Assembly: GCF_001429285.1 (NCBI RefSeq)
Contig: NZ_LMJJ01000009.1
Span: 59,067-123,066, forward strand
Source of the DNA: Ensifer sp. Root278
GTDB lineage: Bacteria > Pseudomonadota > Alphaproteobacteria > Rhizobiales > Rhizobiaceae
DNA length: 64,000 nt
Direction of reading: 5' to 3'
Below the pieces are notes generated by a model, which saw only the letters and a list, made by a program, of their open reading frames with translations, was not told where the DNA came from and ran no database searches. A program made the position numbers and the translations under genes. Shown here in pieces: positions 27,288 through 35,999 of the stretch (position 1 is its first letter; each line of letters opens with the position of its first letter).

Positions 27288-28166
27288 TCAGACTTGGCTT
27301 TGGATCCACTGCAGGAACTTGCGGATCGCCTTCTCGCTCGCGCGCCGCTCCAGGTGCACGAGATACCATCCGCCCGGTTGCATGACATCCGAGATCAGCG
27401 GGGCAACGAGCGTGCCGTTGGCAATGTCTCCCTCGACCAAAAACTGCGGCACGACCACCACACCTTGTCCATTGGCGGCCGCCTCTATCGCGAGCAGATT
27501 GCTATCGAAAAGCGGCGAGGATTTTTGGGAGAGGCCGGTCGCTCCCACGCTGGCCGCCCAGGTTGCGGCATCCTCCGCTGTCCCGCTCACCGACAGAAAC
27601 GAGAAATGCCTGAGGTCTTCGGGCGACTTGATGACCTTGGCGATGGCCGGTGAGCAGACGCCGACGAGGCGTTCGCGGCGAAGCAGAGTGTATGCAAGGT
27701 TCGCGCGGTTCGGCGCCCGCGTGTAGATGAAGCCGATATCGGCGCGGTCGGGGTTGAACTCCCAATCGAGTAGGCTTGCGTCGAGATTGACGGCAATCTC
27801 GGGCGAGGCCTCCTTGAAGGTCTGCAGGCGCGGTATCAGCCATCGGACGGCGACGGTGACATAGACCTGTACGGTTAGCGAGGCCGGCGTGTTCGTTTGG
27901 CGGATGAGGTCGGTGGCGAGCGCAATCTTGTCGAGCGCATCCTGCACGACGGGAAAGTAGACCGCTCCGTCCCGGCTCAGTTCCACACGACCGGGAAGCC
28001 TGAGAAACAACGGAGTGCCGAGATTGCGCTCGAGCGAAGCCACCTGGTGGCTGATTGCCGATTGCGTGACGCGCAACTCTTCTGCCGCCGCCTTGAAACT
28101 CACCAGCCGCGCCGCGGCTTCGAACGCCCGCAGCGTCGTCAAGGGAGGCAGTGTGCGGCGGACCAT
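27288..28166 (-). CDS. LysR-family transcriptional regulator, GcvA-like
   Basis: 292 residues with the GcvA/AmpR-type start 'LPPLTTLRAFEAAARLVSFK', HTH 'ELRVTQSAISHQVASLE', and a C-terminal effector domain. It is divergent from the importer operon starting at 28276, and the shared 109-base region holds a dyad with T-N11-A spacing. It probably regulates that operon and itself. The ligand is unknown and likely related to the transported compound. Confidence 0.92.
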   Translation of the reverse strand: MVRRTLPPLTTLRAFEAAARLVSFKAAAEELRVTQSAISHQVASLERNLGTPLFLRLPGRVELSRDGAVYFPVVQDALDKIALATDLIRQTNTPASLTVQVYVTVAVRWLIPRLQTFKEASPEIAVNLDASLLDWEFNPDRADIGFIYTRAPNRANLAYTLLRRERLVGVCSPAIAKVIKSPEDLRHFSFLSVSGTAEDAATWAASVGATGLSQKSSPLFDSNLLAIEAAANGQGVVVVPQFLVEGDIANGTLVAPLISDVMQPGGWYLVHLERRASEKAIRKFLQWIQSQV

Positions 28167-28178
28167 GCTCTCAAACCC

Positions 28179-28197
28179 ACATGAATTTTGCTCATGT
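28179..28197. promoter_or_regulatory. LysR-type operator candidate (T-N11-A dyad)
   Basis: ACATGA and TCATGT form a perfect inverted repeat around seven AT-rich bases, containing a T-N11-A core (182 to 194). It lies 13 bases from the start of the LysR gene and about 80 bases upstream of the binding-protein gene, as expected for the activator/autorepressor site. Confidence 0.55.
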
Positions 28198-28275
28198 AGA
28201 CGTTAATTCTAATCGTTTGCAACCAGCCGTCCCCATTTTCATACTCCCTAAATAATCCAAAAATGGGGAACCGAA

Positions 28276-29802
28276 ATGAAACGGGATCTTATGAAAACCA
28301 CGGCGCTTGCCGTGGCCATGGCCGGCTGTTCGCTTTTCGCAACCGCCGCATCCGCTCAGCAGGCTTGCGTGCGCGTGCTCGGTTATGAATCCGACGGCGA
28401 GAAACAGACGATGGACCCGGCGGCCCTCATCGGCACCGACAGCGTCTACCACATCCGTTCGGTCTACGAACCGCTTGTCGATCGCAGCAACACGATGCAG
28501 CCCGTGCCTGTGCTGGCCGAATCCTGGCAGTCCAATGCCGATGCCACAGAATGGACGTTTCACCTGCGCAAAGGCGTAAAGTTCCACGACGGTTCCGACT
28601 TCGATGCCAAGGATGTTGTCTATTCCTATCGCCGCCTGCTTGATCCGGCGATCTCGCCCGGCGGCTTTTCGACCCTCGCTTTCCTCGATGCGAACGGCAT
28701 CACGGCGGTCGGCGATCACACCGTGCTCTTCAAGGTGAAGGAGCCGGTCGTCGAACTGCCGATGTTGATCGCAACCAAATATGCATTGATGGTTCCGGAT
28801 GGCGCCAAGTCCGAGGATCTACGCACCAAAGGCAACGGCACCGGCCCCTTCCTGCAAGAGACCTTCACCATCAATGGCGCGGTCCGCGTGATGCGGCGCA
28901 ATCCGAACTATTGGCGTACCGGCCTGCCGAAGGCAGAGTGCCTGGAGATCACCACCAGCCTCGAATCCACCTCACGGCTTTCCGCACTTCTTTCCGGCAC
29001 CGTCGACCTTTCCCTGACTGTGGATCCCCCGAGCCTGATTACGCTCAAGGACAATCCCGCGGTCGAGCTCGTTGCGACACCTGGCGCAACCTCGCTTTAC
29101 CTCGCCGTCTGGACCGACACGCCGCCCTTCGACGACGTCAAGGTGCGCGAAGCTCTGCGGCTGGTGATGGACCGGCAGAAGATCCTCGATACCGTACTGC
29201 TCGGCTATGGCGAGGTTGGCGGAGATACGCCGATCCCGCTGTCGTCGCCGCTCGGCCTCGGTGTGCCGGCAAAGGCGGCGAATGTCGAGAAGGCCAAGGC
29301 CCTGCTCTCCGAAGCCGGCCACCCTGACGGTATCGACTTCGATCTCTACACGTCGGATTCCTACCCGGGCATGATGCTGCTGGCGCAGGTCTATGCCCAG
29401 ATGGCCGCGGAAGCCGGCATCCGCGTCAATGTCATCACGTCACCGGCCGAAGGATACTGGGATACGGTCTGGCTGAAGAAGCCGGCGGTCATCTCCTACA
29501 CCAGCGCCCGGCCGCCGGCGGAAGCCCTGACGCTCTCACTGAACAGCAAGTCCGAATGGAACGAGACGCACTGGAAGCGAGACGATTTCGATGCGCTCGT
29601 TGTCAAGGCCGGCCAGACGGCGGACGAAGCGGAGCGCAATAAGCTCTATCGCGACGCCCAACGCATCGTCGCCGATGAAGGCGGCATGATCCTGCCGGTC
29701 TTCACCTCGGTCGTGGCGGGCTTGCGCAAAGGCTGCTCGGGCTACCGGCCGAATGTCGATGTGAACCGCATCGACTATGCGGAACTGACCTGCGGCGACT
29801 AG
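28276..29802 (+). CDS. Peptide-type ABC transporter substrate-binding protein (family 5)
   Basis: 508 residues with a signal peptide ending 'ATAASAQQ'. The 'AGCS' within it resembles a lipobox core but is followed by more hydrophobic sequence, so ordinary cleavage after ASA is favoured. The mature protein shows the family-5 pattern: '[18 protein letters not shown]', '[20 protein letters not shown]' and '[15 protein letters not shown]'. It heads an operon with a DMSP-lyase-type cupin, two permeases and a fused ATPase, under a divergent LysR gene. The cupin suggests that the ligand may be a sulfonium or betaine compound instead of a peptide. Confidence 0.93.
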   Translation: MKRDLMKTTALAVAMAGCSLFATAASAQQACVRVLGYESDGEKQTMDPAALIGTDSVYHIRSVYEPLVDRSNTMQPVPVLAESWQSNADATEWTFHLRKGVKFHDGSDFDAKDVVYSYRRLLDPAISPGGFSTLAFLDANGITAVGDHTVLFKVKEPVVELPMLIATKYALMVPDGAKSEDLRTKGNGTGPFLQETFTINGAVRVMRRNPNYWRTGLPKAECLEITTSLESTSRLSALLSGTVDLSLTVDPPSLITLKDNPAVELVATPGATSLYLAVWTDTPPFDDVKVREALRLVMDRQKILDTVLLGYGEVGGDTPIPLSSPLGLGVPAKAANVEKAKALLSEAGHPDGIDFDLYTSDSYPGMMLLAQVYAQMAAEAGIRVNVITSPAEGYWDTVWLKKPAVISYTSARPPAEALTLSLNSKSEWNETHWKRDDFDALVVKAGQTADEAERNKLYRDAQRIVADEGGMILPVFTSVVAGLRKGCSGYRPNVDVNRIDYAELTCGD

Positions 29803-29904
29803 AGCATCCCGCTCTCAAGTGGAATCACTTGAGGCGGAAAGATGCTCTAGAATCAAAGTACTAGAGCGTCCTTCGTGCGTTCAGCTGAACGCACGGCGCT
29901 CTAG
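29801..29904. repeat. Double cruciform intergenic palindrome (rhizobial mosaic-type)
   Basis: Two nested palindromes follow the binding-protein stop codon. The first has an outer stem AGAGCATC/GATGCTCT (29801-29808 and 29841-29848) around an inner hairpin TCAAGTG/CACTTGA (29815-29832). The second has an outer stem CTAGAGCG/CGCTCTAG (29861-29868 and 29897-29904) around a perfect 22-bp palindrome at 29874-29895. The AGAGC...GCTCT ends and the inner sequence resemble dispersed intergenic elements common in Rhizobiaceae. In transcript form it would fold strongly between the binding protein and the rest of the operon. Confidence 0.75.
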
Positions 29905-29972
29905 AGCCGCCCTCCCACCTCTGAACACAACCCATCCACGGGACGACCAGTCCCGCGGAAGAGGATAGCTGC

Positions 29973-30644
29973 ATGACGATTTCCGCTCTGAAGACCTTTG
30001 TAAACTGCTTTGCCGATGCGCTGGATCGCGATCCGCGAGCCGTATCGCGCTCCCATGCCGCCAGGCTGCGCCGGATTGCCGGTCGCCTGCCGCCGGTTGC
30101 CCCCGTACCGGAGGGGCGCGTGCCAATCCAGGTGGCTTGCGAAAACGAACTTGCTGCTTATCGCGAGACATCGGAGCTGGCCCGGGCGCTCGGCGCCCTA
30201 CTGCCTGCCATCCATATCACCCGCAGCAAGAGCTATCTGGCCAATCCGCCAAGTAGCGATTTCGGTGAGAACTACGGATACGGCGTGATTTGCGGACCCG
30301 ACAATGGCGTGCCGGCCTTGATCCAGGATCCGGACATCGCGTTCGGGCTGATGTTCCTGGGGCCGGAAACCCACTATCCGCTCCACCACCATCCCGCAGA
30401 TGAACTGTACTACACGGTCACTGGCCCCTCCTTCTGGCGGGCAGGGGACGCCGACTGGGACATGCGCGGCAACGACGAAATCATCCATCACGCACCATGG
30501 GTGCCGCATGCAACGCTCTCGGCCGACAAGCCCCTGGTGCTTCTCTACATTTGGGAAGGCGATCTTGAGACGGATGCGGCCTTCATTCCCGATCCGCTGA
30601 CCGCGAAGGCGGCTTTGGTCTCAGTCGGAGCAAACCCAAAATGA
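29973..30644 (+). CDS. DMSP-lyase-type cupin (DddL/DddQ-like)
   Basis: 223 residues. The C-terminal half is a cupin with 'HYPLHHHPADELYY' (H134, H138-H140, E144, Y146-147) and a distal histidine H179 in 'PWVPHA', matching the metal and tyrosine sites of DddQ/DddL dimethylsulfoniopropionate lyases. The N-terminal half is helical, as in that family. DMSP lyases release dimethyl sulfide and acrylate, but non-marine relatives may cleave other substrates. It lies between a periplasmic binding protein and the permeases, overlapping the first permease by ATGA. It therefore belongs to the uptake operon and likely acts on the imported compound. No signal peptide is evident. Confidence 0.8.
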   Translation: MTISALKTFVNCFADALDRDPRAVSRSHAARLRRIAGRLPPVAPVPEGRVPIQVACENELAAYRETSELARALGALLPAIHITRSKSYLANPPSSDFGENYGYGVICGPDNGVPALIQDPDIAFGLMFLGPETHYPLHHHPADELYYTVTGPSFWRAGDADWDMRGNDEIIHHAPWVPHATLSADKPLVLLYIWEGDLETDAAFIPDPLTAKAALVSVGANPK

Positions 30645-31594
30645 GTGTAGCTCGCCTGCTTTTCAGCCGGATCCTGTTTTCGGCCCTCACCCTGCTTCTG
30701 GTCTCGATCCTGATCTTCCTGATCCTCGAGGCCCTTCCGGGCGACGTTGCCACCCGTATCCTTGGACGAGACGCAACCGCCAAGGCGCTGGAAGTACTAC
30801 GCAGCCAGCTCCACCTCAACCAGCCCGCACTCGTGCGCTACTTCCAATGGATCGGCGACTTCCTGCGTGGCGATCTCGGGGTGTCGATCGCAACGGGCCG
30901 GCCGATCGCCGACGTACTCGCGCCCCGCATTCTCAACACCCTGCTTCTCTCGCTCCTCGCCTTTGCAATCTACCTGGTGTTGGCACTCGTTCCGGCAATC
31001 ATCCAGGCGGTCAACCGCGGCAAGGCCGTCGACAATGTCATCTCCGTGATCACCCTGCTCTTGCTGTCGCTGCCCGACTTTCTGCTGGCAACGATGCTGC
31101 TCTTCCTGTTTGCCGTCGCCGTGCCGATCCTGCCGGCGCTTGCGACGATCTCCGAGACCAGCACCTGGCAGGAGACGTTGCGTGCCATGGTTCTGCCCGC
31201 CGTGACGCTCGCGATCATGATGGCCGTCTATGCCATCCGCGTGCTGCGCGACAGCCTGATCGAAGTGCTGCGCTCCGACTATGTGCGTCTCGCGGAGCTG
31301 AAGGGACTTCGCCCCCGCGCCGTGCTCTTTCGCCACGCGCTTCCGAACGCCATCGTGCCCGCGCTCAATGTCACGGCGCTGAACCTCGGCTTCCTGATCG
31401 GCGGCGTCGTCATCGTCGAGCGGGTGTTCTCCTATCCCGGTTTCGGCACCCTGCTGATCGACGCGCTTCAATTGCGCGACATTCCCCTCATTAAGGCGAC
31501 GGTGATGATCAGCGCGGCCGTCTATGTCGCCGCCAACCTGGTAGCGGACGTCCTGGCCGTCCTGCTTCAACCCCGCCTGAGGACAAGCCGATGA
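30641..31594 (+). CDS. ABC transporter permease, DppB type
   Basis: 317 residues. It starts 'MSVARLLFSRILFSALTLLL' and includes the characteristic 'LEALPGDVATRILGRDATAKALEVLR', 'RDSLIEVLRSDYVRLAELKGL' coupling loop and 'NLGFLIGGVVIVERVFSYPGFG'. Four-base ATGA overlaps link it both to the cupin upstream and to the DppC-type gene downstream. It forms half of the membrane channel. Confidence 0.93.
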   Translation: MSVARLLFSRILFSALTLLLVSILIFLILEALPGDVATRILGRDATAKALEVLRSQLHLNQPALVRYFQWIGDFLRGDLGVSIATGRPIADVLAPRILNTLLLSLLAFAIYLVLALVPAIIQAVNRGKAVDNVISVITLLLLSLPDFLLATMLLFLFAVAVPILPALATISETSTWQETLRAMVLPAVTLAIMMAVYAIRVLRDSLIEVLRSDYVRLAELKGLRPRAVLFRHALPNAIVPALNVTALNLGFLIGGVVIVERVFSYPGFGTLLIDALQLRDIPLIKATVMISAAVYVAANLVADVLAVLLQPRLRTSR

Positions 31595-32478
31595 CCATGA
31601 CGACATCCAGCCTGCCCAGCCGGTTCGCCTGGCTCGACAAGGGGTTTTGGCAAACCACACCCGGTCCCTTCAGGGTCGGCGCGATCATCCTCATCGCCCA
31701 CGTGCTCTTTGCAATCGCGGGCGCCTTCTGGACGCCCTATGGCTTTGCTGAGATGGGAGCAGGCCTCCCGCTTTCCGGTGCGTCCCTCCAGCATCCGATG
31801 GGGCTCGACCAAATCGGCCGCGATGTCTTCAGCCGTTTCATGTATGGCGCGCATATCGTGCTGCTGCTGTCCTTCGCCGGCACGGTACTGGGCATGGTGG
31901 CCGGAACGACGCTCGGCCTTTTGTCTGGCTATATCGGCGGCTGGTTCGACGAGATCACCCAGCGCATCGTCGAGGCGATGATCAGCATACCCTTCCTGGC
32001 GCTCGCGCTCGTCATGATCATTGCGGCAGGCCCGGCGCTCGCCGGAGAACCGGTGCTCATCGTCTTCGTCGTCGCCCTCGTCTATGCGCCGCGCATTGCG
32101 CGCATCGCCCGCGCAGCGGCCATGGAGATCGCCACGCGTGAATATGTCGCCGTGGCGGAGCTGCGCGGCGAAGGCACTTGGTCGATCGTCTTCCGTGAAA
32201 TCCTTCTCAATGCCGCGAACGTGCTGCTCGTCGAGTTCTCGCTTCGCCTCAGCTATGCGCCGATCCTCATCGGGGCGCTGGGCTTTCTCGGCTTCGGCAT
32301 CCGCCCGCCGACGCCTGAATGGGGGCTGATGATCAGCGAAAACCGCAACCTCCTGATCGCTTCTCCCGTGACGGTTTTCGGGCCGGGCCTCGGCCTCGCC
32401 TCACTCGTCATCGGCTTCAACCTCTTTACCGACGGCCTGTCGCGCATGCTTGGCCAGCGGTCCGTCGCGGGAGCGTGA
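31591..32478 (+). CDS. ABC transporter permease, DppC type
   Basis: 295 residues with an N-terminal helix, 'HPMGLDQIGRDVFSRFMYGA', the core permease domain and the coupling loop 'AAAMEIATREYVAVAELRGEG'. The ATG overlaps the stop of the DppB-type gene, and the fused ATPase starts three bases after its stop, so the operon is tightly packed. Confidence 0.93.
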   Translation: MTMTTSSLPSRFAWLDKGFWQTTPGPFRVGAIILIAHVLFAIAGAFWTPYGFAEMGAGLPLSGASLQHPMGLDQIGRDVFSRFMYGAHIVLLLSFAGTVLGMVAGTTLGLLSGYIGGWFDEITQRIVEAMISIPFLALALVMIIAAGPALAGEPVLIVFVVALVYAPRIARIARAAAMEIATREYVAVAELRGEGTWSIVFREILLNAANVLLVEFSLRLSYAPILIGALGFLGFGIRPPTPEWGLMISENRNLLIASPVTVFGPGLGLASLVIGFNLFTDGLSRMLGQRSVAGA

Positions 32479-32481
32479 AAC

Positions 32482-34527
32482 ATGAAAAAGCTCATCGAAG
32501 TTCGCAACCTCAACATCGCCTATGCCGGACCTTCCGGCTGGACAAACGTCGTGCAAGACGTGTCCTTCGAGATCGCCCGCGGCGAAGCCTTCGGGCTCGT
32601 CGGGGAATCCGGCTGCGGCAAGTCGACGGTTGCCTACCGATTGCTCGGCTACGGCACGATAAACAGCTTCGTTCAGACCGGCGAGGTGCTGTTTGACGGC
32701 GTCGATCTTCTGAAACTTGGCCCGGCATCGCTGACGCGCCTGCGTGGTAACCGCATAGCGCTCGTGCCACAGAACCCGACGACATCGCTCAGTCCCGGCA
32801 TGCGGGTCGGTCCGCAGATCCGCGAGATGATCGCAACGCACAAGGCCCTGCCCGATGACACGACGATGGAACGACGCATCGTCGAGCTCTTTGCGCTCGT
32901 TGGGCTGCCGGATGTCGGTCACCGCTATCCGCACGAACTCTCCGGCGGCCAGCAGCAGCGGGTGACGATCGCCATGGCCGTCGCTTGCAATCCCGATCTT
33001 CTGGTCCTCGACGAGCCGACGACCGGCCTGGACGTCACTACCCAGCGCCAGATCATCCAGCTTCTTTCCGATCTCAGGGCCCGCATCGGCATGGCGATGC
33101 TCTACGTCACCCATGACCTCGCTCTGCTCGCCCAGATCGCCAACCGCGTCGGCGTCATGTATGCCGGCCAACTCGTCGAAGTCGCCGCCAGCGACAAGCT
33201 TCTTTCAGCACCCGCTCATCCCTATTCCCGCGGGCTGATTGCATCGATCCCCACGATGGACGGCACCGATCGACAGACGCGCGGACTGCGCGGCGTACTC
33301 CGGCGCGATCAGATGTCGACCGGCTGCAAGTTCGAGCCCCGCTGCGATTTCGCAACGACCGCCTGCCGCACGACACCTCAAGCCCTCGAACTGATCGCCG
33401 ATGCGCGATCGGTTGCCTGCATGCGCTGGCGGGACGCCGCGACGCAGCAACTGCCGGCCGTCGTGGCCGGTCCGCACGGCCGGACAGCGGCCAGGTCGGA
33501 GCGCCTTCTCTCGGTCGCCGACCTTTCGCTTTCCTATCAAAGGCCAAGCATCGTCGACAAATTTCTCGGCCGCACGACCCACTCGGTGGTGCGCGACATC
33601 GACCTGGAACTCCGCGCCGGTGAAGTCGTCGCGCTCGTGGGCGAGTCCGGCAGTGGCAAATCGACGATCGCCCGGGCGATCAGCGGGCGGCTGCCACCGC
33701 GCTCGGGAGCGATCACTCTTGAGGACGGTCCTCTCTCTCCGGCGCTGGATGGTCGCTCGGCCGAGCACTTGCGACAGATCCAGTATATCTTCCAGAATCC
33801 CGACGCCTCGCTCAATCCCCGGTCCAGCATTCGGTCGATCCTTGAGCGTCCCTTGAAGCATTTCGGCATCCCGGCTGACGGAAAGACGCTTGAAACGGTG
33901 CTGGAAAGCGTCGGTCTTCACGCCGGCTATCTCGATCGCATTCCCGACCAGCTTTCGGGCGGCGAGCGCCAGCGCATCGCGATTGCCCGTGCGCTGCTCG
34001 TCAACCCGAAGCTGCTGATCTGCGACGAAATCCTGTCTGCACTCGACGTGTCCGTCCAGGCCCGAATTGTCGAGCTTCTGCGTTCGCTCAAGGAGAAGCA
34101 CGACGTCGCCATGCTTTTCATTTCGCATGACCTGGCCGTCGTGCAGCAACTGGCAGATCGGGTGGCCGTGCTTTATCACGGCGAACTCATGCAGATGAGC
34201 GAAACGGCCTCGCTGCTCACCGCGCCGCTGCATCCTTACACCGAAATGCTGCTGGAAGCCGCACCAAGCCTTCGGAAGGATGGGCACGTCTCCCGGCCCC
34301 CGGCTACGCCCACGCTAAAGGCAACTCCGGGGATCGGCTGTCCTTTTGCCGGGCGTTGTCCGCGGCAGCCCGGCAGCCTCTGCGCGGACACGCGGCCACC
34401 CATTCAGGAAACCGGAAGCGGCTTTGTCCGCTGCCACCTGCCGATTGACGGGCTTGGCAGGCACGCTCGCTCGCCGCAACATATGCGATCGCCCGCCGTA
34501 GAAGACATGCGTCTCCAGAGCCTTTGA
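32482..34527 (+). CDS. Fused dipeptide/oligopeptide ABC transporter ATPase (DppD-DppF in one chain)
   Basis: 681 residues with two complete nucleotide-binding domains. Domain 1 (about 1-325) has 'GESGCGKST', 'VPQNPTTSLSPGM', 'LSGGQQQR', 'LVLDEPTTGLD' and the cysteine-bearing oligopeptide C-terminal segment. Domain 2 (about 340-665) has 'GESGSGKST', 'IFQNPDASLNPRSS', 'LSGGERQR', 'LICDEILSALD' and its own cysteine-containing C-terminal segment. This replaces the separate D and F subunits of the importer at 14451-16330. It ends the operon. Confidence 0.94.
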   Translation: MKKLIEVRNLNIAYAGPSGWTNVVQDVSFEIARGEAFGLVGESGCGKSTVAYRLLGYGTINSFVQTGEVLFDGVDLLKLGPASLTRLRGNRIALVPQNPTTSLSPGMRVGPQIREMIATHKALPDDTTMERRIVELFALVGLPDVGHRYPHELSGGQQQRVTIAMAVACNPDLLVLDEPTTGLDVTTQRQIIQLLSDLRARIGMAMLYVTHDLALLAQIANRVGVMYAGQLVEVAASDKLLSAPAHPYSRGLIASIPTMDGTDRQTRGLRGVLRRDQMSTGCKFEPRCDFATTACRTTPQALELIADARSVACMRWRDAATQQLPAVVAGPHGRTAARSERLLSVADLSLSYQRPSIVDKFLGRTTHSVVRDIDLELRAGEVVALVGESGSGKSTIARAISGRLPPRSGAITLEDGPLSPALDGRSAEHLRQIQYIFQNPDASLNPRSSIRSILERPLKHFGIPADGKTLETVLESVGLHAGYLDRIPDQLSGGERQRIAIARALLVNPKLLICDEILSALDVSVQARIVELLRSLKEKHDVAMLFISHDLAVVQQLADRVAVLYHGELMQMSETASLLTAPLHPYTEMLLEAAPSLRKDGHVSRPPATPTLKATPGIGCPFAGRCPRQPGSLCADTRPPIQETGSGFVRCHLPIDGLGRHARSPQHMRSPAVEDMRLQSL

Positions 34528-34543
34528 CTTCCTTGCCTCCCCC

Positions 34544-34573
34544 CTTGCCCGGCCGCGCCAGCGGCCGGGCAAG
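34544..34573 (+). terminator. Perfect 13-bp hairpin after the fused-ATPase gene
   Basis: CTTGCCCGGCCGC pairs with GCGGCCGGGCAAG around GCCA, 17 bases after the stop codon at 34527. It is likely the operon's 3' end, though no T-tract follows. A related sequence occurs at 38107-38148. Confidence 0.65.
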
Positions 34574-34645
34574 GCCGGTGATGTCGTCCCTCGCCTGCCT
34601 TCGCGGTGCAGTCAGGCTGCACCCTTCTTGCGGCGAGCGCATCCG

Positions 34646-34846
34646 TCAGTTGATCGCGTTCCGGTAGAAACTCGCCTCTACCTCCGCCATGTCGATCGCC
34701 GCCAGATCTTCCGGCAGTCGGTAGCTGTCAGCATCGGCATGGACCTTCGCCTTGTCGAAATCATTCGCCTCGGCGATGAAATCGTTGGTGACATAGCGGG
34801 CGGTATCGATGTCGATGTTCGACTGGCCGATGCTCTTGAGGAGCCC
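34646..34846 (-). pseudogene. 3' fragment of a lost gene, possibly a solute-binding protein
   Basis: On the minus strand an open 66-codon stretch ends in a stop at 34646-34648 and is preceded by a stop at 34847-34849. It reads like a natural protein C-terminus: 'SIGQSNIDIDTARYVTNDFI', then 'AEANDFDKAKVHADADSYRLPEDL' split here as 'AEANDFDKAK' and 'SYRLPEDLAA', and an end in 'ASFYRNAIN'. The composition and ending resemble the C-terminus of a periplasmic binding protein, but I cannot name the family with confidence. There is no start codon with a ribosome site, and the upstream part of the gene is missing. Confidence 0.45.
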
Positions 34847-35424
34847 TTAGGTCTTCCCTGTCCGCGTTCCTCTCAAGCGAAAGCGCCGGAAGCAGTGCGC
34901 CGTAGAGCGCAGGTCGATCGGGAAAATAACGCTAATCCAGGCATCGCCGGAGTCAAAGACAAATCGGCCCGTGAACGGTCAGGCAACGTCAAAAGTGGTT
35001 TCCATCCGAACGATCAAAAAGCGAAAGGGAAAGAGCGGTCGCGCGCCGACCGACGGGGACGGCGAGAAATCGCTAGGCGCGCGCGCCAGGGCGAGCCGGC
35101 TGTTCTAACGCTCGCTCGATCGTCCAGGAGATCGTCAAGGTATTGAACCGCTCCCTTGAAGTTGAGGCTTTACTGTCACCCATATGCCGTCGGGGCAATG
35201 GGAAGCCACATCCGGCAGCCCCCTAAGCACTTCCACGATTAGACAGCCCCCCGGACCAGCCCGATCCCCGTCTCGACTGCTGCTAGTCGCCCGATTTCGT
35301 GCGTGCGTCTGAGCAACCTGTTGGCTAAATTTGCACGGCATTTCCACCGACCCCGGCCAACGGCAAAAGCGGGTCCGAAGTTGGCGCATCCGGACAACGG
35401 CCGGCAATTCTGTGGTCTTTGGAC
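34847..35424. other. Non-coding stretch, probable rearrangement scar
   Basis: 578 bases with only short overlapping open frames and no recognisable protein, following a truncated gene fragment. Nothing further could be supported. Confidence 0.5.
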
Positions 35425-35595
35425 CTAGTGCCCAGGCAAGCTCGGCGGCGCGACAAACTGGTAGTATGACCACACCCCGATCAACGCAGCTACCAGCGCC
35501 AGCCAAATCAACGCCTTTCGCTGCGTTGGACTGACCGGCTTGGCCTCCTTCTTTGGCTTCGGTCGTTCAAACTTGATGATGTTGTTGTCGTCCAT
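35425..35595 (-). CDS. Small single-pass membrane protein
   Basis: 56 residues: a charged cytoplasmic start 'MDDNNIIKFERPKPKKEAKP', one membrane helix 'ALIWLALVAALIGVWSYYQF' and a short tail. The start at 35595 is preceded by GGATGGGATCAAG; the extra upstream residues of the longer frame look unrelated. Small proteins with the 'NIIKFERPKPKK' beginning are common in Rhizobiaceae, but no function is known to me. Confidence 0.75.
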   Translation of the reverse strand: MDDNNIIKFERPKPKKEAKPVSPTQRKALIWLALVAALIGVWSYYQFVAPPSLPGH

Positions 35596-35999
35596 CTTGA
35601 TCCCATCCTGAACAAGCCCACTCACCACTGCCCGCATTCCCATGCATATAGCGGGCACGGCGTCATTGATACGCCCTCAAGCTCGCCTTCTTGACCTAAG
35701 CTCCTGATTTGGCGTCAATAAGATATGAACGCAGGCTCGTCCTGGTTATCGAGACGTGGGAGGCAGGAGCATGGCTGGGCGCTATGAAGAACCGCAGCAT
35801 TCCAACTCCATAGCCCCTTTCGGGTCAGCCTTCGATGGCGCGAAGATCATCAGCCTGCGCCAGAGGCGCTGGGGTCCACCAGGCTCATTTTACCAGGGCA
35901 TTCAGCCAGACCGTCGGAACAAGTCCGGCAAAGTGGCATCGCGTGCGATGCCACTGAAGACCTCTGCCACATGCTTGTTCTCCTCAAAGGAGCATCGCC
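35596..35999. other. Intergenic region upstream of the hydrolase-OsmC gene
   Basis: 404 bases. An open frame from an ATG at 35771 (after a GGGAGG-like site) runs 84 codons into the next gene, but it has no family similarity and overlaps that gene's start, so it is not called. The rest presumably holds the promoter of the gene at 36000. Confidence 0.4.

Noticed and set aside
34628..35146. 172-codon open frame on the plus strand
   Set aside because: Composition is highly basic and irregular; its first part is antisense to the better supported 34646-34846 fragment.
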